Translations under genes and position numbers: made by a program
The notes under the pieces: model-generated
What the model was told of the DNA's origin: nothing
Seen by the model: only the letters and a program-made list of their open reading frames with translations
Database searches by the model: none
From: Candidatus Iainarchaeum sp.
Lineage (GTDB): Archaea; Iainarchaeota; Iainarchaeia; Iainarchaeales; JAGHAR01
DNA length: 14,724 bases
NCBI GenBank assembly: GCA_021161405.1
Contig: JAGHAR010000063.1
Coordinates: 1-14,724, forward strand
Direction of reading: 5' to 3'
Part shown: positions 6,226-12,964 of the stretch, piece by piece
Layout of the letters: the number at the start of each line of letters is the position of its first letter
Position numbering within the stretch: position 1 is the first letter of the stretch

Positions 6226-8017
6226 CTTTGATTCCTCTTGCGGTTTCATCTAATTTTATATGCAATTCCCTTAATTGCTTTTCGTTAACATAATCAGGAG
6301 CTCCATCCATTGGGCTTTCTCCTGCTTTGTTTTTTGGAAATGCGATAACCTCTCTAATTGTTTCCTCATTAAGCAATGCAGCGACAAATCTATCTAAGCC
6401 GAGAGCAATGCCGCCATGCGGCGGTGCTCCGTACTTAAACGCTTCAAGCAGGAATCCGAATTTCTTCTCTGCTTCTTGCTTTGAAATTTTAAGCAGTGAA
6501 AAAATTTTTCTTTGCAATTCTGGCCTGTGGATTCTTATGCTTCCTCCGCCAAGCTCCTCGCCGTTAAGCACTAAATCATATGCCTTTGCTTTAACCTTAG
6601 CCGGCTCTTTCTCAAGCAACGGAATGTCTTCATCTCTGGGCATAGTGAAGGGGTGATGCATTGATTTCCATCGCTGCTCTTCGTCGCTCCATTCAAACAG
6701 CGGAAAATCAACAACCCAAACAAATTCCCATCTATTCTTCGGAATTATATTCAACTCTTTTGCGAGCATAACGCGTATATTGCCAAGCGCTTCCTGAGCA
6801 ATCTGCTTTTCATCAGCAACAATGAAAAGAATATCTCCCTTTTTTGCCTTAATCTTTTTTAGCATTGTTTTTAGCTTTGCTTCAGCAACGTTTTTTGCTA
6901 ATACTCCTTCCAATGTTTTGCCAATCTTTAGAGTGAGCAATCCCTTTGCATTAGATTCTTTTGCTTTCTCTTCTAATTTGGAAATAAATTTTTTTGAAAT
7001 TTTTTCCAGCGCGTTTTCAGCAATTAGGCCATATACGGCTCCGCCGTTTTTAATGACCTTGTCAAAGATTTCGAATTTGAAATCCTTAACAAGGGAAGTT
7101 AATTCTATTAATTCCATGCCAAAGCGCATATCTGGCTTGTCTGTGCCGAAGCGATGCATTGCTTCCTCATAGCTTATGCGAGGAAGAGGCAGCTTAATCT
7201 TAACACCCATCAATTTTTCCATTACATAGGCAATATAGCCATCAAGCATCTTCAGCACATCGTCAACATCAACAAAACTCATCTCCAAATCAATCTGCAG
7301 GAATTCATACTGCCTGTCAGCCCTTAAATCTTCGTCTCTCAAACAATACGCAATCTGGAAATATCTATCAAAGCCGGAAACCATAAAAATTTGCTTAAAT
7401 AGCTGCGGGCTCTGTGGTAGGGCATAAAATTTCCCCGGATGTAAACGAGAGGGAACCAAAAAATCTCTTGCACCTTCCGGGGTGCTTTTTGTGAGCAAAG
7501 GTGTATGCAATTCAATAAAATTGTTCTTGAAAAAATATTCGCGTGTTGCTTCTAAAAATTTATGCTTAAATATTAAATTGCGCTGCATTCTCTGCGTGCG
7601 CAGATCTAAGTAGCGGTATTTTAGGCGGAGTTCTTCGCTAACCTCTGTGCGCGAATCCAATTCAAAAGGCAAAACATCTGCTTTTGATAGAATGTTAATT
7701 TCATTCGCATGCACCTCGATTTTGCCTGTCTTTAATTTCGGGTTTTCTGTGCCCTTTGGCCTTTTCTTTACTCTTCCTTTAATCTGCACAACAAATTCAT
7801 TGCGCAATTTTTTTGCTTTTTCAAAAATTTCCTTATTTTTAGAATCGAAAACAACCTGTGTTATGCCGTATCTGTCTCTTAAATCGATAAAAATTAGTTC
7901 GCCATGGTCTCTTACATGGGAAACCCAGCCGCTCAATGTAACATCTTTGCCAACATGCCTTTCGTTAAGTTCGCCGCAGCTATGGCTCCTAAAGCTTGTT
8001 GAAACTCTGCCCTTCAT
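6203..8017 (-). CDS. aspS: Bacterial-type aspartyl-tRNA synthetase, probably non-discriminating
   Basis: This enzyme attaches Asp to tRNA(Asp) and, if non-discriminating, also to tRNA(Asn). The 604-residue length and architecture are bacterial. They comprise an N-terminal OB-fold anticodon domain (CGELNERHVG, then GWVSHVRDHGELIFIDLRDR), a class II core with motif 2 (RDEDLRADRQYEF, from residue 227), a GAD insertion (about 290-425), and motif 3 (GGIALGLDRFVA, 535-546). The usual archaeal AspRS is about 430 residues and lacks the GAD insertion. His38 in RDHG aligns with the His reported to favour the non-discriminating state in Pseudomonas AspRS, where discriminating enzymes such as that of E. 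coli have Leu. This fits the nearby gatCAB genes. The ATG has a TATA box about 28 bases upstream and no SD site. The gene's Lys-rich 3' end overlaps the next gene. Confidence 0.96.
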   Translation of the reverse strand: MKGRVSTSFRSHSCGELNERHVGKDVTLSGWVSHVRDHGELIFIDLRDRYGITQVVFDSKNKEIFEKAKKLRNEFVVQIKGRVKKRPKGTENPKLKTGKIEVHANEINILSKADVLPFELDSRTEVSEELRLKYRYLDLRTQRMQRNLIFKHKFLEATREYFFKNNFIELHTPLLTKSTPEGARDFLVPSRLHPGKFYALPQSPQLFKQIFMVSGFDRYFQIAYCLRDEDLRADRQYEFLQIDLEMSFVDVDDVLKMLDGYIAYVMEKLMGVKIKLPLPRISYEEAMHRFGTDKPDMRFGMELIELTSLVKDFKFEIFDKVIKNGGAVYGLIAENALEKISKKFISKLEEKAKESNAKGLLTLKIGKTLEGVLAKNVAEAKLKTMLKKIKAKKGDILFIVADEKQIAQEALGNIRVMLAKELNIIPKNRWEFVWVVDFPLFEWSDEEQRWKSMHHPFTMPRDEDIPLLEKEPAKVKAKAYDLVLNGEELGGGSIRIHRPELQRKIFSLLKISKQEAEKKFGFLLEAFKYGAPPHGGIALGLDRFVAALLNEETIREVIAFPKNKAGESPMDGAPDYVNEKQLRELHIKLDETARGIKDAKKKTK

Positions 8018-8041
8018 TATAATCCATTTTTCAGCAAATGT

Positions 8042-8050
8042 TTATATAGG
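8042..8050 (-). promoter_or_regulatory. TATA box for aspS
   Basis: The minus strand reads CCTATATAAACAT, a near-ideal archaeal TATA element centred about 28 bases before the aspS ATG. It lies in the 42-base gap after the glycosylase stop codon. With no SD site before the ATG, a leaderless mRNA is likely. Confidence 0.65.
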
Positions 8051-8059
8051 TTAGAGAAA

Positions 8060-8761
8060 CTATGCCAGAGTATTTGCAAATTTGCAATATTTTTTTAAAA
8101 AACACTCCCCGCACCTTGGATTCCGCCTTAAACAATAGTTCTGTGCAAACCTGACAAGCAAAGCGTGAAATTCTTGTAATTCTCTCAAATCTTTTAGCTC
8201 TTGCTCCACAAGTCCTTTTGCTTGCTCATAACTTAGCTTTCCGTAGCCGATTCTCTCAAAAATTCTAAGAGTATAGGCATCCACAACAAAACTTTTTTTG
8301 AAAGCAGCGTAAAGCAGGATATTATCCGCTGTTTCCTTGCCAATGCCATGCAGAGAGATAAGCAAGGCGCGAAGCTGTTCTAATGGCAAAGAAAACATTT
8401 TTTGTAAGGAGCCGAAATTTTTCAAAACAAATTCTGCGAATTTTTTCAAACGTGCAGCTTTCTGATTATAGTAGCCGCTCGGTTTTATTAATCGTGCAAT
8501 TTCTTGGACATTGCTTCGAGCAATCTTTTTGAAAGAGAGTTTATTTGCTCTGCGCAAATTCTGCAATGCTTTGACAACATTCTGCCATGCTGTATTTTGG
8601 GTTAGTATCGCACCTATACAAATCTCTTGCATCTGCAGCTCTGTTAATTTTTTTCTGTAACGGTATACTGGCCTCTCGCTCTTTTCTTCAAAAACAGGCC
8701 ACCAATTCTGGTATGAAAATTCCTCCAGCAGCAATTTATACATTTTCTTAATGGAAAGCAT
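8060..8761 (-). CDS. HhH-GPD DNA glycosylase, endonuclease III-related, monofunctional type
   Basis: A base-excision-repair glycosylase of the helix-hairpin-helix GPD superfamily, 233 residues. The N-terminal part has AILTQNTAWQNV (residues 51-62), typical of the endonuclease III-related/MagIII branch. The HhH motif is LHGIGKETADNILLYA (137-152). The catalytic Asp161 is in VVDAYTLRIF. Four cysteines at 210, 217, 220 and 226 give the exact C-x6-C-x2-C-x5-C spacing of the endonuclease III 4Fe-4S loop. Where endonuclease III has its lyase Lys (GVGRKTA), this protein has Glu143, so it should be a glycosylase without beta-lyase activity. An alkylated base such as 3-methyladenine is a plausible substrate; this is inferred. 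The ATG at 8761 has no SD but an upstream TATA-like element; the ATG at 8743 is an alternative start. Confidence 0.9.
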   Translation of the reverse strand: MLSIKKMYKLLLEEFSYQNWWPVFEEKSERPVYRYRKKLTELQMQEICIGAILTQNTAWQNVVKALQNLRRANKLSFKKIARSNVQEIARLIKPSGYYNQKAARLKKFAEFVLKNFGSLQKMFSLPLEQLRALLISLHGIGKETADNILLYAAFKKSFVVDAYTLRIFERIGYGKLSYEQAKGLVEQELKDLRELQEFHALLVRFAQNYCLRRNPRCGECFLKKYCKFANTLA

Positions 8762-8781
8762 ATTAGCAAAAAGGAAGAATT

Positions 8782-8796
8782 GTTTTATTTTTATTT
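8782..8796 (-). promoter_or_regulatory. Possible TATA box for the DNA glycosylase gene
   Basis: The minus strand reads AAATAAAAATAAAAC about 26-29 bases before the glycosylase ATG, overlapping the stop codon of the preceding gene. No SD site precedes the ATG, which favours a leaderless start. The element is weaker than those of aspS or gatC. Confidence 0.4.
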
Positions 8797-9273
8797 CTTG
8801 CCTGCCTCTGGATTCTCTAGATAGTAAAGGAATTCATGCAACCTTTGCAAAGCAAACTCTATTTCGCGGCGTCTTCCCCTGTAGTTCGGCTCTCTTAATT
8901 CCTGCCGAAGTTTTCTTATCTCATCATGAACGCTCAATGCAATCTGTGCTAATCTATTGACAGAAAAATTCGCAAGAAGCCAGCTTGCTACTTTTTGAAT
9001 GTCAAATTTAACCCCGTAATATTGCTCGAACTTAGGGCTTGTAATTGCTTCAATTATGCTAAATGCTTTAGTGCGAGGAAGCCAATAATAGCCTGGTCTA
9101 TCTGGCCTTGCCTTAACTCCGAGCAATTCGAAGAGTTGTTTTGCTTCATCATAGCTGAGAAGATGGCTTGTTTTATTGCTACTAGTAGGGAAATAAACAC
9201 GAACATCCGCTCTTGTTCTTTGCAATCTGCCATGCTTTGATGTTTCCCTTCTATGCTTTTTTCTTTTTGGCAT
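8791..9273 (-). CDS. Orphan protein with basic N-terminus (MPKRKK)
   Basis: I do not recognise this 160-residue protein. It starts with a strongly basic segment (MPKRKKHRRETSKHGRLQRT) that is probably disordered. A mixed region follows with a Pro/Tyr/Trp-rich turn (ARPDRPGYYWLPRTKAF, about residues 55-71), then long helices with many Arg and Glu (DEIRKLRQELREPNYRGRRREI). Nucleic-acid or ribosome contact is a guess based only on charge. No catalytic motif, signal peptide or membrane segment is visible. The start is firm: GAGGTGG lies four bases upstream and the upstream stop codon is one base before the ATG. It forms a two-gene unit with the preceding 108-residue orphan, which shares the same style of N-terminus. 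Confidence 0.75.
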   Translation of the reverse strand: MPKRKKHRRETSKHGRLQRTRADVRVYFPTSSNKTSHLLSYDEAKQLFELLGVKARPDRPGYYWLPRTKAFSIIEAITSPKFEQYYGVKFDIQKVASWLLANFSVNRLAQIALSVHDEIRKLRQELREPNYRGRRREIEFALQRLHEFLYYLENPEAGKK

Positions 9274-9274
9274 A

Positions 9275-9601
9275 CTACCACCTCAAACCATGGGAAATAT
9301 CGTGCAGCATTCTATCTATTATGCGAAGTAATGCTTCCAATCTCGCAATATGCTTGCTATCTACGCTCTGTGGAGATGTCCTTTGCAAATTTTTTACGCG
9401 GTTTAGCTCGGCAGCCAAAAAACCGCGAAGATGCTTAAGTTCATCTGTTTTCATTGTCTGGAGTTCGCTAACAACAGCCAGGGTGCTTCCTTCCTTTGCC
9501 CTTTCAATTATAGAGAGAATTCTGTCGGTAATAGTTGTTCTCCCTAGAAGCATTTCTCTAAACGCTGGCCTATGGCTGTTCGGCCTTCTCCTTTCCGGCA
9601 T
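9275..9601 (-). CDS. Small orphan helical protein (MPERRR N-terminus)
   Basis: I do not recognise this 108-residue protein. After a basic, Pro-rich start (MPERRRPNSHRPAF) it appears almost wholly helical, with segments ITDRILSIIERAKEG, LAVVSELQTMKTDELKHL, GFLAAELNRVKNL and IARLEALLRIIDRMLHDI. The pattern suggests a small helical bundle or a dimerising protein; no catalytic motif is visible. It is the first gene of a two-gene unit. A TATA box lies 25 bases before the ATG and there is no SD site, so its mRNA is probably leaderless. The next gene follows one base after the stop and uses an SD embedded in this gene's last codons, which suggests coupled translation and perhaps a shared complex. 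Confidence 0.72.
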   Translation of the reverse strand: MPERRRPNSHRPAFREMLLGRTTITDRILSIIERAKEGSTLAVVSELQTMKTDELKHLRGFLAAELNRVKNLQRTSPQSVDSKHIARLEALLRIIDRMLHDISHGLRW

Positions 9602-9621
9602 ATTAAGAGAAAATCAAAGGA

Positions 9622-9632
9622 GTATATAAATT
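9622..9632 (-). promoter_or_regulatory. TATA box for the two-gene orphan unit
   Basis: On the minus strand AAATTTATATACT lies centred 25 bases before the ATG at 9601, in the 41-base gap after the CPSF-like nuclease stop. The spacing is that expected for a leaderless archaeal mRNA, and no SD site is present. Confidence 0.6.
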
Positions 9633-9642
9633 TTTGGATAAA

Positions 9643-10614
9643 CTATTCCAAATAATCAACTATTGCTCTCTGAGTTTCGTTTATTGGCCTTGCATTGATA
9701 TTGTAGCGCCTCCTTAAAATGCTAGCAAATTCTTTCGCAAAGCCGTGCATCGTATAAACATTCCTTGCATTTGAATTTAGCACATATTCAACAAGCTGAT
9801 TGAAATCAGCATGATCACTCAAAGGAAAGTTAATGTCATAGTGTCTTCTATATGGCCAACCACTTGCTATTGCTGATGTGAGCTTTTTATTTACTGAAAA
9901 TTTTAATGCTTGCATTATGTGCGGTGTAGCTATGGTTGGAGGCAAAATTAATATCTGGCTCTCGTTGAAGTTATGGTTTAGAAGTAAATACTCGCCAATT
10001 TTGATGCCGAATTTTTTATACACCTCGTTGTTTTTGAAAATGGCTTCATGAACTAAGGGAGCAATGTTAAGGTATTCGTTGCAAAAAGCTGTTAGCTCTT
10101 GAGCTTTGCCAAGGGCGTATCCAACAAGCACAATAAAATTATCCTCCTTCAATTTTTTTCTGCACCATCTGGACATTTCTTCATAAATAATTTCTCTTTT
10201 TGGAAATACATAGCTTGGCAGAGCAAAAGTAGTTTCTATAATTAAATTTTTTGCCTGCAATATCTCTGGTGCATTAGTAACTAAAGAATCCTGCAGCTTA
10301 AAATCGTTAGTTACCGCAATATCAAGGGAATCAATCAACACCTGTGCTGAGCCAAGGATATGCCCTGCATTGTGTAAAGAAAATTCAAGCTCATTCAGCT
10401 TTTCCTTCTTCCCGAAGGAGAGTACTCTGCAGTTGTTGGCAATACTTTTGTTTACTTTTAACAGTTCCAGCGTCTCTTTAGAGGAGATAATCTCAGAGTG
10501 TTTTGAAAAATTTGAATGATCAGCATGGGCATGTGAAACAATAGTTATGCTTGCAGATTTATCTATTGCTAGCTTGCCGAAACGCAACTCTGAAATTTCT
10601 ATTGGGGAAAACAT
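9643..10614 (-). CDS. Metallo-beta-lactamase fold nuclease, archaeal mRNA 3'-end processing factor-like (COG1236 type)
   Basis: A 323-residue metallo-beta-lactamase/beta-CASP-type protein of the kind annotated in archaea as exonuclease or mRNA 3'-end processing factor. Zinc-site motifs are HAHADH (residues 28-33), His85 in GHILGS, Asp104 in TNDF (usually TGDF), His268 in SDHADF and His290 in MHG. The middle shows ETTFALPSYVFP and GYALGKAQEL, then SGW (251-253), as in this group. No KH domain is present. Related bacterial proteins associate with DNA ligase, so a DNA-end role cannot be excluded. The ATG at 10614 is chosen because residues upstream lack family similarity and overlap the divergent gene. 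It shares a 36-base divergent promoter region with the kinase-like gene. Confidence 0.87.
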   Translation of the reverse strand: MFSPIEISELRFGKLAIDKSASITIVSHAHADHSNFSKHSEIISSKETLELLKVNKSIANNCRVLSFGKKEKLNELEFSLHNAGHILGSAQVLIDSLDIAVTNDFKLQDSLVTNAPEILQAKNLIIETTFALPSYVFPKREIIYEEMSRWCRKKLKEDNFIVLVGYALGKAQELTAFCNEYLNIAPLVHEAIFKNNEVYKKFGIKIGEYLLLNHNFNESQILILPPTIATPHIMQALKFSVNKKLTSAIASGWPYRRHYDINFPLSDHADFNQLVEYVLNSNARNVYTMHGFAKEFASILRRRYNINARPINETQRAIVDYLE

Positions 10615-10650
10615 GCAGATTAATAAGGAATTGGGATTTAAAAATTTAAC
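10615..10650. promoter_or_regulatory. Divergent promoter region
   Basis: Only 36 bases separate the nuclease ATG (minus) from the kinase-like gene ATG (plus). For the minus gene, TTTTTAAAT is centred about 27 bases before its start. For the plus gene, GATTAATAAGG is centred about 28 bases before its start, a weaker TATA match. Neither gene has an SD site, so both mRNAs would be leaderless. Each TATA element would sit close to the other gene's transcription start, so the two promoters may exclude each other. Confidence 0.45.
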
Positions 10651-11763
10651 ATGCCAGCGCGAAGAAGAAAGACAAAAAGAACCATCACATCTAAACAAAG
10701 GAAGAGGATATTAGCAAGCCTAGAGAAGATTGCAATGAGAGAAGTGGAACCAAAAATATACAGTGCTTTAGAAGCTCTAAAGAGAAGGGGAATCAAGCAA
10801 GAAGTGCAGGCTTTTGTGGACACAAAACTTCAAGAATTTGCAAGGCGTATTGCAAAATATGGCAATATGCCAACAGAAAATACTTTCCACTACTTGGCAA
10901 GCTTCCTTGTTAAAGTGAGTGGAAATAAAAATTTTAAACAACTTGTTGAAGCTGTAATGCTACCGTTAAGTAGGGCTTATTCATTTCGTCCAGCAAAACA
11001 ATGCGAGGAAATAGCAAGAGCAGCATTAAGAATTATAGAGATGATGCCAAGGATTGATGCCAAAAGATTGGCAAAATATATTATTCGCCTAAGCGATATG
11101 CCTCTTGTAGAAAATATGTCTTTTAAACAACTTGTGGATGAATATTTGAGAAGAATAAAGGAAAGAAGCAACAAAGTCGGAGGGATTAGAAAATATGACA
11201 ATACGCGATTGTATATTAGCGGTAGAACTATTATTCGAAATATGCCACCAGAGGCATTCGAATGCTGGCAGGAGCTTGCAAGGAGTGGTCTGCCTGTAGA
11301 ACCAATAGAATGGCTCTTAATGCCTGATGAGCAAATTGCAGTGCTCGGAAGATACTACAAGAGGCATGTTGTTGTTGCATCAAAAAGAGTAGGGCATCCA
11401 TTAGAGAGCGAATTGCCTAAGCTCAGAAGAGGAGCAAGGGAAAGAATATTTAGGCAGATTGTAGACATTGCTGCTGAGATGTGGTCAAGGGGAATATTCC
11501 ACAACCATATGCATGCTGCAAATTTTACAATAAATTGGGAGGGTGGTATTCCAAGGGTTTATTTAATTGATTTCAATGAAGCAACAAGGGCAGACCCTAA
11601 CAGAAGTATAAGGGAGCAGATATATGAAGGAAAATTTAGCCTCTCTAGAATGGGCTATTTGCTTAACACTCTGCAAAAACTGAGGAATATGCCAAGGAAT
11701 GCTACAGAGCAGATTGTTCTGACTGCGCTTTATAAAAGGTTAGCAAAGCGAAGCAAACAATAA
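10651..11763 (+). CDS. Orphan protein with a degenerate protein kinase-like C-terminal half (MPARRR N-terminus)
   Basis: A 370-residue protein of no family I can name. Residues 1-20 are very basic (MPARRRKTKRTITSKQRKR). About 20-175 are Arg/Lys-rich helices. About 177-340 look like a kinase or aminoglycoside-phosphotransferase-type fold: a small lobe with LYISGRTIIRNMPPEAF and GLPVEPI (187-219), a hinge-like VVVASKRVGHPLE (240-252), then HNHMHAANF (284-292) and LIDFNEA (305-311). Aligned to the usual H-x-D-x-x-x-x-N and DFG, Asn291 and Asp307 are kept at the correct spacing. The catalytic Asp is His286, and the small lobe has Arg196 near where the ATP-binding Lys is expected. It may be an atypical kinase, another phosphotransfer enzyme or a pseudokinase. 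It is followed 37 bases later by a coiled-coil gene on the same strand. Gene reality is strong, function weak. Confidence 0.78.
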   Translation: MPARRRKTKRTITSKQRKRILASLEKIAMREVEPKIYSALEALKRRGIKQEVQAFVDTKLQEFARRIAKYGNMPTENTFHYLASFLVKVSGNKNFKQLVEAVMLPLSRAYSFRPAKQCEEIARAALRIIEMMPRIDAKRLAKYIIRLSDMPLVENMSFKQLVDEYLRRIKERSNKVGGIRKYDNTRLYISGRTIIRNMPPEAFECWQELARSGLPVEPIEWLLMPDEQIAVLGRYYKRHVVVASKRVGHPLESELPKLRRGARERIFRQIVDIAAEMWSRGIFHNHMHAANFTINWEGGIPRVYLIDFNEATRADPNRSIREQIYEGKFSLSRMGYLLNTLQKLRNMPRNATEQIVLTALYKRLAKRSKQ

Positions 11764-11767
11764 CAGC

Positions 11768-11782
11768 AAAATTTTAATTTAG
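11768..11782 (+). promoter_or_regulatory. Possible TATA box and T-rich end region between the two plus-strand genes
   Basis: AAAATTTTAATTTAG is centred about 26 bases before the coiled-coil gene ATG at 11801, in the 37-base gap. No SD site precedes that ATG, so a leaderless start is plausible. The same T-rich stretch could end the upstream transcript. Confidence 0.4.
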
Positions 11783-11800
11783 TTTGAATTTATTCTTAGC

Positions 11801-12949
11801 ATGCCTTTGCAGGTTAGCGATAGAATTTTTGTTGCTTTGAACGAGCTTGATAAAGTTGCTTCTGGAAACTGGAGAGAGCTCAGCAAAAGAGAATTCTCTG
11901 CAAGAATTGAGGAAGCGCTGCAAAGGCTAAATAAGCTTAGGAAATTAATTAATGAGGCAAAGCTAAAGGCAAAACTAAAAGGCATTAAAGTAGATGTTGG
12001 AACTTTTGAGGATAATTTGGATAAACTAATAATTTTTCTTGAAAGGAATCTGAAACTTGAGAAAGCAAAGGATTGGACAAAAAAGTTGCAGCGAGAAATC
12101 AGCGAAGAAGAAAAAGAATTGCAAAGAGAAGTCCAAAGAAAAATTTTAGAATTTGTTATTACATCCAGAATCGCTTTGGAAAGAATTCTTATTGGATTGA
12201 GAAAACAGATAGTAGTGCCGGAAAGCAATGCCATAAAACTTCTGGAAATGAAGGAAAAGGAAATCCAAGAGTTAAGGGCAAAAAGAACTACACAAAATTT
12301 TGGACAGAAAACAGAAGAAACAAGTGAGGAATTGAGAAGCGAGTTTAGTGAGTATGCAGCTGAAATAAAATCAAAGGCATCTGAATTTTCGAGGGAGTTA
12401 ATTCAAGAGGCAAGGGTTGTGGAAAGAGCTGCTAATGAAATAGCAAAGATAAGCTCAAAATACAGCGAGCTTTACAATTCTCTCATTGAAGCAATTGAAA
12501 AAGCCAAAGAAACAATTAAACTATTGCAAAAGGAGAGGGAAGATGCAAGGAATGCGGTTATGCAGATTGAAGCAGAAACAATAAGGTTAAGGAATGCATA
12601 TGCTAACGAGCTGCTAGGCCTGCAAGCAGAAAGGGAAAGAATAAGGAAAGAGATTGAAGCGGAATTTAAAGAAAAACTGAACGAATTGGAAAAAAGAAAC
12701 AAGGAAAAGGAAGCAATTATTGAGCAGCTTAAAATTTCTTTGAGTGAAAAAAATTCAGAAATTAACTCATTAAAGGAGGAGCTACACTATACAAAAAACC
12801 TCCTAAAAGCGATTGAAAATGAGAAGAAAGTAGCGGATATTGAATTAAATTCTTTGAAGAGGAAGGTAAAGAGCTTGGAAAGAAAGCTGGAAAAGAAAAA
12901 GCGCGTAAAAAAGAGCAGGAAGAGAAAAACAAGAAAAAAGAAGAAATAA
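11801..12949 (+). CDS. Long coiled-coil protein with Lys/Arg-rich C-terminal tail
   Basis: A 382-residue protein dominated by charged heptad-like sequence with few Pro or Gly. Coiled coil is likely over about residues 20-155 and, after a more polar linker near 160-180, 180-365. There is no signal peptide, membrane segment, Walker motif or SMC hinge, so it is not an SMC/Rad50 ATPase. The last 20 or so residues are almost all Lys and Arg (for example KKRVKKSRKRKTRKKKK), suited to binding nucleic acid or an acidic partner. The N-terminus (MPLQVSDRIFVALNELDKV) lacks the basic tag of its neighbours. It follows the kinase-like gene and ends 15 bases before the converging beta-CASP gene. A structural or scaffold role is possible. 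Similarity searches will give spurious coiled-coil matches, so family assignment is open. Confidence 0.75.
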   Translation: MPLQVSDRIFVALNELDKVASGNWRELSKREFSARIEEALQRLNKLRKLINEAKLKAKLKGIKVDVGTFEDNLDKLIIFLERNLKLEKAKDWTKKLQREISEEEKELQREVQRKILEFVITSRIALERILIGLRKQIVVPESNAIKLLEMKEKEIQELRAKRTTQNFGQKTEETSEELRSEFSEYAAEIKSKASEFSRELIQEARVVERAANEIAKISSKYSELYNSLIEAIEKAKETIKLLQKEREDARNAVMQIEAETIRLRNAYANELLGLQAERERIRKEIEAEFKEKLNELEKRNKEKEAIIEQLKISLSEKNSEINSLKEELHYTKNLLKAIENEKKVADIELNSLKRKVKSLERKLEKKKRVKKSRKRKTRKKKK

Positions 12950-12964
12950 TCTGCGAATTAAAAA

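Noticed and set aside
11500..11526. HNHMH read as an HNH endonuclease signature
   Set aside because: The spacing and surroundings fit a kinase-type catalytic loop followed by IDF, and no beta-beta-alpha metal motif with further His/Asn is visible.
11801..12949. Coiled-coil protein as SMC/Rad50 relative
   Set aside because: No Walker A, Walker B or signature motif and no hinge; similarity would come from heptad composition only.
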